Part shown: positions 44,205-53,422 of the stretch, in pieces
How the letters are laid out: the number at the start of each line of letters is the position of its first letter
How positions within the stretch are numbered: position 1 is the first letter of the stretch
Source: Pseudomonas monsensis
GTDB taxonomy: Bacteria; Pseudomonadota; Gammaproteobacteria; Pseudomonadales; Pseudomonadaceae
Direction: 5' to 3'
NCBI RefSeq assembly: GCF_014268495.2
Contig: NZ_CP077087.1
Span: 1,615,501 to 1,679,500 of the forward strand
DNA: 64,000 nucleotides
Translations under genes and position numbers: made by a program
Notes under the pieces: model-generated
Told to the model about the DNA's origin: nothing
The model's database searches: none
Seen by the model: only the letters and a program-made list of their open reading frames with translations

Positions 44205-46349
44205 ATGATCAGCACTGAACTCAAAACCACGATCCAGGGCGCCTATTCGCGTTTTCTTGAAGCCAAGAGCCTCAAACCGCGTTACGGCCAGCGCCTGATG
44301 ATCGCTGAAATCGCCAAAGTCCTCGGGGATATCGACACCGATGACGAAGGCCGGCGCAGTGGCGACCCCGCAATTGTCGCGGTGGAAGCCGGCACCGGTA
44401 CCGGCAAGACCGTGGCCTACAGCCTTGCGGCGATCCCGACAGCGAAGCTGGCCGGCAAGCGTCTGGTGATCGCCACCGCGACCGTGGCCCTGCAAGAGCA
44501 GATCGTCTACAAGGACTTGCCCGACCTGATGCGCAATAGCGGGCTGAACTTCAGCTTCGCCCTGGCCAAGGGCCGTGGCCGCTACATGTGCCTGTCCAAG
44601 CTCGACATGTTGTTGCAGGAAGGCCACGCGCAAACCGCCACTGCGCAGTTGTTCGAAGAAGAAGGTTTCAAGATCGAGGTCGACGAGGCCAGTCAGAAGC
44701 TGTTCACCAGCATGATCGAAAAGCTCGCCGGCAATAAATGGGACGGCGACCGCGACAGCTGGCCCAATGCGCTGGAAGATGCCGACTGGGCGCGTCTGAC
44801 CACCGATCACAGCCAGTGCACCAACCGCCATTGCCCGAACTTCGGCCAGTGCGCCTTCTACAAGGCTCGCGAAGGCATGGGCAAGGTCGACGTGATCGTC
44901 ACCAACCACGATATGGTGCTGGCTGACCTGGCCCTCGGCGGCGGTGCGGTGTTGCCGGACCCACGCGACACCATTTACGTGTTCGACGAAGGTCATCACC
45001 TGCCGGACAAGGCCATCGGCCACTTCGCTCATTACACGCGCCTGCGTTCCACCGCCGACTGGCTGGAAACCACCGCGAAAAACCTCACCAAACTGTTGGC
45101 CCAGCATCCGTTGCCGGGGGATCTCGGCAAGCTGATCGAGCAAGTGCCCGAGCTGGCGCGGGAGATCAAGACCCAGCAGCAGTTCATGTTCACCGCGTGC
45201 GAGCAGATTGCCGATTTCAAACCCGGCGAAGACGTCGAAGGTCGCGAGCGGCCACGCCATCGTTTCGTCGGCGGGGTGATTCCCGAGCACATGCGCGAGA
45301 TGGGCATCGAGCTGAAGAAGGGCTACTCGCGGCTCAATGACCTGTTCACCCGTCTGACCGACCTGCTCAAGGAAGGCATGGACGGCGAGGTCAATATCGG
45401 CATCGCGAGCAATCAGGCCGAAGAGTGGTATCCGCTGTTCGGCAGCCTGTTGTCCCGTGCCTCGGGCAACTGGGAGCTGTGGACCGCCTTCACCGCCGAA
45501 GACCCGGAAGACAGCCCGCCGATGGCCCGCTGGCTGACGCTGGCCGAAAGCGGTTCGCTGTTCGATATCGAGGTCAACGCCAGCCCGATTCTCGCCGCCG
45601 AGACCTTGCGCCGCAGCTTGTGGAACGTGGCTTACGGTTGTCTGGTGACGTCGGCAACCCTGACCGCGCTGGGCACGTTCGACCGTTTTCGGATGCGTGC
45701 CGGCCTGCCGAAAAAAGCCGTTACCGCCGTGGTGCCGAGCCCGTTCCATCACGCCGACGCCGGCGTGTTGCGGGTCCCCGACCTGAAAGCCGACCCGCGC
45801 GATGCCGCCGCTCACACCGCCGCGATCATCCGTGAGTTGCCGGATCTGGTCGAAGGCTCGCGCGGTACGCTGGTGTTGTTCTCCTCGCGCAAACAGATGC
45901 AGGACGTGTTCGACGGCCTCGACCGCGACTGGCGCAAGCAAGTGTTCATTCAAGGCAACCTGTCGAAACAGGAAACCCTGAACAAGCACAAGGCGCGGGT
46001 CGATGGCGGCGATTCCAGCGTGCTGTTCGGCCTCGCCAGTTTTGCCGAAGGGGTGGACTTGCCGGGCGCCTACTGCGAACACGTGGTGATTGCCAAGATT
46101 CCGTTCTCGGTGCCGGACGATCCAGTCGAGGCGGCGTTGTCGGAGTGGATCGAGGCCCGTGGTGGCAATCCATTCATGGAAATCTCGGTGCCGGACGCCT
46201 CGCTGAAACTGGTCCAGGCCTGCGGTCGCTTGCTGCGTACCGAAGAAGACCGCGGCACCATCACCTTGCTGGATCGCCGTCTGGTCACCCAGCGCTACGG
46301 CAAAGCGATCCTCAATGCGTTGCCGCCATTCCGTCGTGAAATATCCTGA
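44205..46349 (+). CDS. dinG: ATP-dependent DNA helicase DinG
   Basis: A 714-residue XPD/Rad3-like superfamily 2 helicase that unwinds DNA from 5' to 3' and clears R-loops. Walker A is AGTGTGKT at residues 62-69; the iron-sulfur cluster cysteines are spread over GRYMCLSK and CTNRHCPNFGQCAF; motif II is DEGH (FDEGHHLP); motifs IV-VI appear as LVLFSSRKQM, GLASFAEGVDLPG and QACGRLLRTEEDRG. Full length. A candidate SOS box lies just upstream. Confidence 0.95.
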   Translation: MISTELKTTIQGAYSRFLEAKSLKPRYGQRLMIAEIAKVLGDIDTDDEGRRSGDPAIVAVEAGTGTGKTVAYSLAAIPTAKLAGKRLVIATATVALQEQIVYKDLPDLMRNSGLNFSFALAKGRGRYMCLSKLDMLLQEGHAQTATAQLFEEEGFKIEVDEASQKLFTSMIEKLAGNKWDGDRDSWPNALEDADWARLTTDHSQCTNRHCPNFGQCAFYKAREGMGKVDVIVTNHDMVLADLALGGGAVLPDPRDTIYVFDEGHHLPDKAIGHFAHYTRLRSTADWLETTAKNLTKLLAQHPLPGDLGKLIEQVPELAREIKTQQQFMFTACEQIADFKPGEDVEGRERPRHRFVGGVIPEHMREMGIELKKGYSRLNDLFTRLTDLLKEGMDGEVNIGIASNQAEEWYPLFGSLLSRASGNWELWTAFTAEDPEDSPPMARWLTLAESGSLFDIEVNASPILAAETLRRSLWNVAYGCLVTSATLTALGTFDRFRMRAGLPKKAVTAVVPSPFHHADAGVLRVPDLKADPRDAAAHTAAIIRELPDLVEGSRGTLVLFSSRKQMQDVFDGLDRDWRKQVFIQGNLSKQETLNKHKARVDGGDSSVLFGLASFAEGVDLPGAYCEHVVIAKIPFSVPDDPVEAALSEWIEARGGNPFMEISVPDASLKLVQACGRLLRTEEDRGTITLLDRRLVTQRYGKAILNALPPFRREIS

Positions 46350-46441
46350 GACAACGGTGGGCAGTTTTGCCCGCCGCGCTGTCTATCTCTCTGCCATGCT
46401 TTTCCATTGGCCCTTTGGTCGTTAGGGAGAACTCCGTTCTT

Positions 46442-48922
46442 ATGATTCGCCGCTCGTTGCCTGCCGTGTTTGCCTTGATCTTCGCCGCGCCGTTGTTGGC
46501 GGCGCCTGCCGGTCAGCAGACCCTGTTCAACTTCGTTCGCCCCGCCGACGTGGTGAAAGTCGTCACCGAAAACACTGACCTGCCACAAGCCAACGCCGAA
46601 CAGACCCAGGAAGGTGAAGTACTGCGCCGGGTGACGTTCAACCCGGTAGCCCGCCCGACCCTGCGCCTGACCCCGCAGGCCGGTGCGTGGGACTGGTCGC
46701 AGTCCGGGATGATGAGCCTGCGGCTGCAAAGCGCAATGAACTGGGCCGTGACGGTCTACGTGCAAATCCAGAGCAACAACGGGCAGACGCTGACCAGTCG
46801 CGTCGACCTGCCAGCGGGGCCGGCACAAACCCTGCTGGTGCCGCTGGTGGCGACCTCGCCGCTGAGCCAGGGCATGAAGGCCGGGCCGCCGATGCCGGTG
46901 ACCGTCGATGGCCAGCGGATTCTGTTGGCCAGCAGCAGCGGCGAGCTGGATCGCAGCCAGGTGGTGTCGGTCAGTCTGTCGATGGATCAGCCGAAAGTGC
47001 CTCAAAGCCTGCTGCTCGAACGTTTCGGCGTACAGGATGGCGATGCGGTGACGCAGGCCGTGTACGGCAATCTGGTGGACGCCTACGGGCAGTCGACCCG
47101 TAGCAGATGGCCGGAAAAGGTCACCAGCGACGAACAACTCAAATCTGCTGCCGCCAAAGAGCAGCAACAGCTGAAAACCTGGCTGGCCGAACGCGCCAAG
47201 TCCTCGCTGGACAAATTTGGCGGCTGGAACAAGGGCCCGACGTTCAAGGCCAGCGGCTTCTTCCGCACCGAGAAACGTGACGGGCGCTGGTATCTGGTGA
47301 CCCCTGAGGGCCATCCGTTCTACTCCCTCGGCGTCAACACCGTCAGCCCGGACGTCAACCAGACATACGTGGCCGGTCGCGAATACATGTTCGAATCCCT
47401 GCCCAAACCCGACGAACCGCTCGCCAGCCATTTCGGCGAAGGCGATAACCGGGGCGGCAATGGTGCCGATCAGGGCCGCGGTTACGGCAACGGGCGCTGG
47501 TACGACTTTTATGCCGCCAACTTGCAGCGGGTCTACGGCGAACCGTGCAAATCGGCCAGTGCAGGCGCATCCGGTGTCGCAGCAGCGGCGAAGACGCAAG
47601 CCGCCGAAAGCGTTGCCGCCAACACCGCAGAGCGTGCAGCTGTGCCGACTGAGCCGAAGGCCGGGGTTGCCGAAGCGGCGCAGACCGATGCTGTGCAAGC
47701 GACGAACGCCAACGCAGCCGCGCCCTGCACAGCCGCCCTCGATGAGCAGCAATGGGCCAGCCACACCCTTGATCGCCTGCAAGCCTGGGGCTTCAACACG
47801 GTTGGCAACTGGAGTGCGCCGCAGTTGGGCGACACCGAGCGTGTACCGTACACCTTGCCGCTGTCGATCGTCGGCGATTACACCAGCATCAGCACGGGCA
47901 GCGACTGGTGGGGCGGCATGCCGGATCCGTTCGATCCACGCTTCGCCATGGCCACCGAACGTGCCGTGGCGATTGCCGCCCGTGATCACCGCGACGATCC
48001 CTGGCTGATCGGCTACTTTGCCGACAACGAACTGGCCTGGGCCGGCCCCGGTGACGATCCGCAATCGCGCTACGCGCTGGCCTACGGCACGTTGAAAATG
48101 ACCACCGACGTGCCGGCCAAACGCGCGTTCCTCAAGCAACTGCGCGACAAATACCGTAATCAGGCGGGGTTGTCGAAGGCATGGGGTATTGATCTGCCGG
48201 CTTGGGAACTGATGGAAGACCCGGGCTTCGTGCCGCCGCTGCCGAACCCTGAACACCCGGAAATCGAGGCCGACTTCAAGTACTTCCAGAAGGTCTTTGC
48301 CGACACCTACTTCAAAACCATTTCCGACTCGCTGAAATGGCACGCGCCCAATCAGCTGCTGCTCGGCGGCCGTTTCGCCACCAGCACCCCGGAAGCCGTG
48401 GCCTCCTGCGCGCAGTATTGCGATGTGTTGAGTTTCAACATGTACACGCTCAAGCCACAGGACGGCTATGACTTCGCCGCGCTGGGTGCCCTCGACAAAC
48501 CGGTCTTGATCACCGAGTTCAACTTCGGCTCGACCGATCGCGGCCCGTTCTGGGGCGGCGTGACGCAGTTGAGCCGGGAAGAAGATCGCGGACCGGCCTA
48601 CGCCAACTTCCTCAAGCAGGCGTTGAGTGAACCGTCGATTGTCGGTGTGCACTGGTTCCAGTATCTGGATCAGCCGGTGACCGGGCGTCTGCTCGATGGC
48701 GAGAACGGGCACTTCGGACTGGTCGGGGTGACGGATCTGCCGTATCAGGGGTTTGTCGAGACTGTGCGCAAAAGCAACCTGCAGGCGCTTGAACAGTTGG
48801 GCAAGGAGGCTGAGAAAGCGGCCGCTGCGGCGGGGCATGAAGCTGAAGGCGGACGCAAGGGCGAGGCCGGCAAGGGGCCGGGTGCCAGTCATGCGGGTGG
48901 GCATTCCGGGAATGGTCACTAA
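46442..48922 (+). CDS. Exported agarase-like glycoside hydrolase
   Basis: An 826-residue secreted protein with a signal peptide (MIRRSLPAVFALIFAAPLLAA). A beta-rich domain covers roughly residues 25-200; a TIM-barrel domain follows (FKASGFFRTEKRDGRWYLVTPEG, FYSLGVNTVSPD). The likely acid/base is the Glu of YFADNELAW (about residue 530) and the nucleophile the Glu of ITEFNFG (about 692), the pattern of clan A enzymes. An Ala-rich stretch of about 65 residues (367-434) interrupts the barrel, and the tail is rich in Gly, His and Ala. Annotated homologues are called beta-agarases; the true substrate is unknown. Start set by the signal peptide. Confidence 0.8.
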   Translation: MIRRSLPAVFALIFAAPLLAAPAGQQTLFNFVRPADVVKVVTENTDLPQANAEQTQEGEVLRRVTFNPVARPTLRLTPQAGAWDWSQSGMMSLRLQSAMNWAVTVYVQIQSNNGQTLTSRVDLPAGPAQTLLVPLVATSPLSQGMKAGPPMPVTVDGQRILLASSSGELDRSQVVSVSLSMDQPKVPQSLLLERFGVQDGDAVTQAVYGNLVDAYGQSTRSRWPEKVTSDEQLKSAAAKEQQQLKTWLAERAKSSLDKFGGWNKGPTFKASGFFRTEKRDGRWYLVTPEGHPFYSLGVNTVSPDVNQTYVAGREYMFESLPKPDEPLASHFGEGDNRGGNGADQGRGYGNGRWYDFYAANLQRVYGEPCKSASAGASGVAAAAKTQAAESVAANTAERAAVPTEPKAGVAEAAQTDAVQATNANAAAPCTAALDEQQWASHTLDRLQAWGFNTVGNWSAPQLGDTERVPYTLPLSIVGDYTSISTGSDWWGGMPDPFDPRFAMATERAVAIAARDHRDDPWLIGYFADNELAWAGPGDDPQSRYALAYGTLKMTTDVPAKRAFLKQLRDKYRNQAGLSKAWGIDLPAWELMEDPGFVPPLPNPEHPEIEADFKYFQKVFADTYFKTISDSLKWHAPNQLLLGGRFATSTPEAVASCAQYCDVLSFNMYTLKPQDGYDFAALGALDKPVLITEFNFGSTDRGPFWGGVTQLSREEDRGPAYANFLKQALSEPSIVGVHWFQYLDQPVTGRLLDGENGHFGLVGVTDLPYQGFVETVRKSNLQALEQLGKEAEKAAAAAGHEAEGGRKGEAGKGPGASHAGGHSGNGH

Positions 48923-48941
48923 GGTTTAGACCGCGTTAGCG

Positions 48942-49021
48942 TTCTTCGCGAGCAAGCCCGCTCCCGCATTCGATCTCTGCTGCACTGAAGATCAGTGTGG
49001 CAGCGGGCCTGCTCGCGAAGG
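48942..49021. repeat. REP palindrome pair
   Basis: TTCGCGAGCAAGCCCGCTCC and, inverted, GCAGCGGGCCTGCTCGCGAA, in the gap between the glycoside hydrolase gene and the serine hydrolase gene. Confidence 0.85.
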
Positions 49022-49135
49022 TGCCAGTAGCCTCACCACAGCATTTAACCGTCTGGCCCGCAGCTGTTCCCAAATCCCTCTAGGGCTGGAACAATGCGGG
49101 CCACTTTGTAGAGCGTTTTCGCGGGGGAGTTGCGG

Positions 49136-50281
49136 GTGCAGATTCAGGGACATTACGAGCTTCAATTCGAAGCGGTGCGCGAAGCCTTTGCCGCACTGTT
49201 CGACGATCCCCAGGAACGCGGCGCAGCCCTGTGCATCAAGGTCGGTGGAGAAACCGTTCTCGACCTCTGGTCCGGCACTGCCGACAAGGATGGTCGCGAG
49301 GCCTGGCACAGCGACACCATCGCCAACCTGTTTTCCTGCACCAAAACCTTCACCGCCGTCACCGCGCTACAGCTGGTTGCCGAAGGCAAGTTGCAACTTG
49401 ATGTTCCGGTTGCGCGCTACTGGCCGGAATTCGCCGCCGCCGGCAAAGAGTCGGTCACCCTGCGCCAATTGCTCTGCCATCAGGCCGGTCTGCCGGCCTT
49501 GCGTGAATTGCTGGCGCCGGAAGCACTGTACGACTGGCAAACCATGGTCGACGCCCTCGCGGCCGAAGCACCGTGGTGGACGCCGGGCACCGGCCACGGT
49601 TATGCCGCAATCACTTACGGCTGGTTGATGGGTGAGTTGCTGCGGCGCGCCGACGGTCGCGGGCCGGGGGAGTCCATCGTCGCCCGTGTCGCCAGGCCCT
49701 TGGGCCTGGACTTTCACGTTGGCCTGGCCGATGAAGAGTTTCATCGCGTCGCGCATATCGCACGGGGCAAAGGCAATGCCGGGGACGCCGCCGCTCAGCG
49801 TCTGCTGCAAGTGACCCTGCGCGAACCGACCGCGATGACCACCCGCGCCTTTACCAATCCGCCCTCGGTGCTCACCAGCACCAACAAGCCGGAGTGGCGC
49901 CGCATGCAGCAGCCGGCGGCCAACGGCCACGGCAACGCACGCAGTCTGGCGGGCTTTTACGCCGGTTTGCTCGACGGCAGCCTGCTCGAGAGCGACATGC
50001 TCGAAGAGCTGACCCGCGAACACAGCCTCGGCGAAGACAAGACTCTGTTGACCCGTACCCGTTTCGGTCTGGGCTGCATGCTCGATCAACCGGACGTGCC
50101 GAACGCCACCTACGGCCTCGGCCCGCGGGCGTTCGGCCATCCGGGCGCGGGCGGTTCCATCGGTTTTGCTGATCCTGAGCATGATGTCGCGTTCGGTTTT
50201 GTGACAAATACCCTGGGGCCGTACGTCTTGATGGATCCGCGCGCGCAGAAGCTCGCGCGGGTGCTTGCCACTTGTCTGTAA
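49136..50281 (+). CDS. Serine hydrolase, beta-lactamase/esterase family (EstB-like)
   Basis: A 381-residue class C beta-lactamase-fold protein. The S-x-x-K motif is SCTKTF (about residue 67), the tyrosine motif lies in GYAAITYGWL, and the third motif appears as HPGAGGS near residue 340. These are the features of family VIII esterases. No signal peptide is seen, so it is likely cytoplasmic and an esterase rather than a beta-lactamase. GTG at 49136 has GGGGGAG six bases upstream; a TTG at 49130 is too close to it. Confidence 0.85.
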   Translation: MQIQGHYELQFEAVREAFAALFDDPQERGAALCIKVGGETVLDLWSGTADKDGREAWHSDTIANLFSCTKTFTAVTALQLVAEGKLQLDVPVARYWPEFAAAGKESVTLRQLLCHQAGLPALRELLAPEALYDWQTMVDALAAEAPWWTPGTGHGYAAITYGWLMGELLRRADGRGPGESIVARVARPLGLDFHVGLADEEFHRVAHIARGKGNAGDAAAQRLLQVTLREPTAMTTRAFTNPPSVLTSTNKPEWRRMQQPAANGHGNARSLAGFYAGLLDGSLLESDMLEELTREHSLGEDKTLLTRTRFGLGCMLDQPDVPNATYGLGPRAFGHPGAGGSIGFADPEHDVAFGFVTNTLGPYVLMDPRAQKLARVLATCL

Positions 50282-50394
50282 AGTTTCATTCGGGGTTCCA
50301 GGGCCGGAACCTCATGCGGTTTTTCGATTCAAACCGACTGTTTATCCGGGCGAAAGAGCTCTGATTTTTCCTTACTTCATTTTGTGGACTTTCA

Positions 50395-51555
50395 ATGTCA
50401 TCTAAAAAGACCCTCGCCCTGGCCCTGTGCGTTGCAATGACCGGTTGTGCACAGACTCCGAAAAACGATGCAGACGGCGGCAGTTGGTGGCCGTTCGGCT
50501 CTTCCGACAAAGTCGCAGCCAAAGAGCCAGCACCTGCTCCAGCCCCGCTGAAACCTGCCGCCACTGCACCGGTGGCCAAGACCGAAAGCAGCAGCCACTG
50601 GTACTGGCCGTTCGGCAGCTCCGATGATGCAGCGGCCAAGGCTGAGGTGAAACCTGAAGTAAAACCTGCAGCCAAAACCCCGGTTGCAGTGGCCAAGACC
50701 GATGCCAACACCGGCAGCAAGTGGTGGTGGCCGTTCGGCGGCAAGGATCAGTCCACTGCCAAAGTAGTGCCGATGCCTGACCCGAAAGTCACCCAGGCCT
50801 GGCTGGATGACTACGAGCCACGCCTACGTGCGGCAATCAAGGACAGCAATCTGCAACTCGAGCGCCGTGACAACGTGCTGGTGGTGATCGCGCCGGTGGA
50901 GGGCTCGTTCAACCCGAAGCGTCCGGCCATGTTGCTGCCGGTGACACTCAGCCCGTTCACCAATGTTGCGAAAATTCTCGAAGCTGACCCGAAAACCGCG
51001 GTACTGGTGCTCGGTCACAGCGACAACACCGGCGCCGCGCCGGCCAACGTCAAACTCAGCCAGGAGCGCGCCCAGTCCGTGGCGGCGATCTTCCGTCTGA
51101 GCGGTTTGCAGCGTGATCGCCTGATGCTGCGCGGCATGGGCGGCGATGCCCCGCGTGCCGCCAACGACAGCGCCGAAGGCCGTGCCCTGAACCGTCGCGT
51201 CGAATTGCTGGTGACCCCGCAGAACACCATGGTTGCCCTGCTGAGCAAATACAACATGCCGGCACCGGCACCGACCACGATGATTGCCGCCCAGGACGTC
51301 AAGCCTGTAGCCAAGCCAGTAACACCGGCGCCGGCCGCTTCCAAAGCCGCCGTACCTGCAACCAAAAAGGCGCCAGCGAAGAAAGCCGCCGTACCTGCAA
51401 CCAAAAAGGCGCCAGCGAAGAAAGCCGCCGCCAAGGCTCCGGCGAAAAAAGCGGCGGCCAAGGCTCCGGCGAAAACGCCTGCCAAGAAAACCGCTCCAGC
51501 CAAAGCGGCGACCACTGACAAGAAAGTCGCCGCCACCGATACTTCCAAGCAGTGA
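50395..51555 (+). CDS. OmpA-family lipoprotein with three W-P-F-G motifs and a histone-H1-like Ala/Lys tail
   Basis: A 386-residue lipoprotein (CVAMTGCAQ, cysteine 18). Between residues 30 and 120 the motif WWPFGSSD / WYWPFGSSD / WWWPFGGKD occurs three times, joined by Ala/Pro/Lys-rich linkers. An OmpA domain follows at about 150-265 (LVLGHSDNTGAAPANVKLSQERA, GRALNRRVEL). The last 90 residues are almost only Ala, Lys, Pro and Thr (AAVPATKKAPAKKAA), partly encoded by a 36-base direct repeat at 51350-51421. The tail resembles AlgP/H1-type DNA-binding tails and could instead bind acidic cell-wall polymers. Confidence 0.85.
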   Translation: MSSKKTLALALCVAMTGCAQTPKNDADGGSWWPFGSSDKVAAKEPAPAPAPLKPAATAPVAKTESSSHWYWPFGSSDDAAAKAEVKPEVKPAAKTPVAVAKTDANTGSKWWWPFGGKDQSTAKVVPMPDPKVTQAWLDDYEPRLRAAIKDSNLQLERRDNVLVVIAPVEGSFNPKRPAMLLPVTLSPFTNVAKILEADPKTAVLVLGHSDNTGAAPANVKLSQERAQSVAAIFRLSGLQRDRLMLRGMGGDAPRAANDSAEGRALNRRVELLVTPQNTMVALLSKYNMPAPAPTTMIAAQDVKPVAKPVTPAPAASKAAVPATKKAPAKKAAVPATKKAPAKKAAAKAPAKKAAAKAPAKTPAKKTAPAKAATTDKKVAATDTSKQ

Positions 51556-51579
51556 TCCGCTAACGAAAAGGAATGCGCC

Positions 51580-52227
51580 ATGACCCAGGCTCTGGCAGAT
51601 ATGCGTCGTGATTACACCCGGGATGGCTTGACCGAGGCGCAAGCCCCGAACGAGCCGTTTGCGTTGTTTCACCAATGGTTTGCCGACGCGGTGAAAACCG
51701 AACAGGCGCCCGTGGAGGCCAACGCCATGACCCTGGCCACGGTCGATACGCACGGACGACCGCATTGCCGCATTCTGCTGCTCAAGGGCCTGGACGAGCA
51801 GGGGTTCACCTTTTTCACCAACTACGACAGCGCCAAGGGCCAGCATCTGGCGGCCAATCCGTTTGCCGCCATGACGTTCTTCTGGCCAACCCTTGAGCGT
51901 CAGGTGCGCATTGAAGGGCGGGTGGTGAAAGTCACGCCTGAGGAGTCCGATGCGTATTTTCAGGTGCGTCCACTGGGCAGCCGCCTCGGGGCCTGGGCTT
52001 CACCGCAGAGCCGGGTGATCAACGGCCGGGGTGAGCTGGAAGAGTTGCTCAAGGCCACCGAACAGCGCTTCAGCGACACCCAGCCGCATTGCCCGGAACA
52101 TTGGGGCGGTTACCGCTTGCTGCCCGAGCGCATCGAGTTCTGGCAGGGGCGTTCGAGCCGCCTGCACGATCGCCTCAACTACCGCCTGCAGGGCGCCGAC
52201 TGGATTCTTGAACGTCTGGCACCCTAG
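51580..52227 (+). CDS. pdxH: Pyridoxamine 5'-phosphate oxidase
   Basis: A 215-residue FMN enzyme that oxidises pyridoxine or pyridoxamine phosphate to pyridoxal phosphate. FMN-binding parts are [24 protein letters not shown] and [16 protein letters not shown]; the C-terminal signature is [17 protein letters not shown] and the end [17 protein letters not shown] lies before the ATG. It follows the OmpA-type gene by 24 bases and may be read with it. Confidence 0.97.
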   Translation: MTQALADMRRDYTRDGLTEAQAPNEPFALFHQWFADAVKTEQAPVEANAMTLATVDTHGRPHCRILLLKGLDEQGFTFFTNYDSAKGQHLAANPFAAMTFFWPTLERQVRIEGRVVKVTPEESDAYFQVRPLGSRLGAWASPQSRVINGRGELEELLKATEQRFSDTQPHCPEHWGGYRLLPERIEFWQGRSSRLHDRLNYRLQGADWILERLAP

Positions 52228-52232
52228 GCAGT

Positions 52233-52469
52233 CTACCGAGCGCAATAGCTTGCCGCAGCGGCCTCCAGCCACTGCGGCAAATCCTTGCGCTTGATATTTT
52301 GCGCCTGCGCGTCCGCCAACCGTTCAAGCATGAAGGCGCGTTTACCTTCATCCTTGCCCGCCAGCGACAGTGCCAGGTCGCGATCCATCCAGCGTTTGAT
52401 GCGCACGTAAAGCCACCAATGGAAGTACAGTCCCGCAACGGTGGTGACGAAAATGATGAAGTAATCCAT
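52233..52469 (-). CDS. Small membrane-anchored hypothetical protein
   Basis: A 78-residue protein with one N-terminal membrane segment (FIIFVTTVAGLYFHWWLYV) and a charged, helical cytoplasmic part (RIKRWMDRDLALSLAGKDEGKRAFMLERLADAQAQNIKRKDLPQWLE). AAGGA is well placed before the ATG. It ends 6 bases from the pdxH stop, convergently. Function unknown. Confidence 0.72.
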   Translation of the reverse strand: MDYFIIFVTTVAGLYFHWWLYVRIKRWMDRDLALSLAGKDEGKRAFMLERLADAQAQNIKRKDLPQWLEAAAASYCAR

Positions 52470-52637
52470 GAAAATCCTTGGTGTCGGTGGCGCAGAATCG
52501 GTAATTTGGCGCTACTGTTGGAAAACCTTGCAGGCGTCTGTACCGCGCCTGAATGAAAGCCAATTTATCCGGGCTGCGCCGTGACAGGCGTCAAGCAGCG
52601 GAGTTTAATGAATATATGTTCCTTTGGAGTTGATGCT

Positions 52638-53102
52638 ATGCGTAAGTCTGTTCTGCTGGTTGCTTCCTTTTCCACGATGGCGATGTTGCTTACCGGCTGC
52701 CAATCGAGCCTGACCGGTGACTCCTACTCCCGTGACGAAGCGCGTCGTGTACAGACGATTCGCATGGGGACCATCGAATCCTTGCGTCCGGTGAAAATCG
52801 AAGGCACCAAGACCCCGATCGGCGGCGCTGCAGGCGCAGTGGTCGGCGGTGTCGGCGGCAGCGCGATCGGCGGCGGTAAAGGCAGCATCGTGGCTGCGGT
52901 CATCGGTGCGGTGGCGGGTGGTCTGATCGGTTCGGCCACTGAAGAAGGTCTGACCCGTACCCAGGGCGTGGAAATCACCGTGCGTGAAGACGACGGCAGC
53001 ATGCGTGCCTATGTGCAGCAGGTTCAGGAGAATGAAGTGTTCCGTGTTGGCGAGCGCGTGCGCATCTCCACCGTTGGCGGGACCAGCCGCGTTTCGCACT
53101 AA
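52638..53102 (+). CDS. slyB: Glycine-zipper outer-membrane lipoprotein SlyB
   Basis: A 154-residue lipoprotein (LLTGCQSS, cysteine 21). The glycine-zipper double membrane segment is PIGGAAGAVVGGVGGSAIGGGKGSIVAAVIGAVAGGLIG, followed by a small beta domain (GVEITVREDDGSMRAYVQ, ...VGERVRIST). SlyB-type proteins stabilise the outer membrane and are under PhoP control in several genera. GGAG precedes the ATG at 52638; 19 codons upstream in frame are not conserved. Ends in a strong terminator. Confidence 0.93.
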   Translation: MRKSVLLVASFSTMAMLLTGCQSSLTGDSYSRDEARRVQTIRMGTIESLRPVKIEGTKTPIGGAAGAVVGGVGGSAIGGGKGSIVAAVIGAVAGGLIGSATEEGLTRTQGVEITVREDDGSMRAYVQQVQENEVFRVGERVRISTVGGTSRVSH

Positions 53103-53117
53103 GCGGAATGTAGGGTA

Positions 53118-53158
53118 AAGAAAACCCCGATCAGGTGACTGCTCGGGGTTTTCTTTTA
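53118..53158. terminator. Terminator between slyB and the toxin operon
   Basis: Arms AAGAAAACCCCGA and TCGGGGTTTTCTT. It serves slyB and, by symmetry, the convergent toxin/immunity operon, whose last stop is at 53165. Confidence 0.88.
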
Positions 53159-53164
53159 AGGTAT

Positions 53165-53422
53165 TTACGCGCTTCCATGACAACCCATCTGAAAATTGTA
53201 TTTAGAGTCGTAGAAAGCTCGACCGATTAAAGCTTCCAATTGTTTTATCTGCTCTTGGTCGAGGTCATAACCAAAGATTTCGTCTTCGGGATTGACCCAA
53301 TGCATGATTATTCTGAGCCGCTCAATGTTTCCATCGGGAACGGGGATCTCGAAAGCTAACCGAGCTGTGCGTTTATTAAATGCCTCGACGGTGTGTTTCA
53401 GCTTGAAGTTGCCATAAGTCAT
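53165..53422 (-). CDS. Putative immunity protein 2 of the E3-type toxin
   Basis: An 85-residue acidic protein. It shares with the upstream 76-residue gene the pattern NPEDEIFGYDLDQEQIKQLEALIGRAFYD ... QMGC, so the two are paralogues. The start is the ATG at 53422, which overlaps the preceding stop by four bases (ATGA); a GTG nine bases upstream is less likely. It looks AT-richer than the surrounding genome. Immunity is inferred from position directly after the toxin gene and from size and charge; the sequence does not look like the colicin E3 immunity protein. Confidence 0.68.
   Translation of the reverse strand: MTYGNFKLKHTVEAFNKRTARLAFEIPVPDGNIERLRIIMHWVNPEDEIFGYDLDQEQIKQLEALIGRAFYDSKYNFQMGCHGSA

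Noticed and set aside
46295..48919. 874-codon open frame on the minus strand across the agarase-like gene
   Set aside because: Fully antisense to a gene with signal peptide and catalytic motifs; translation shows no recognisable domain.
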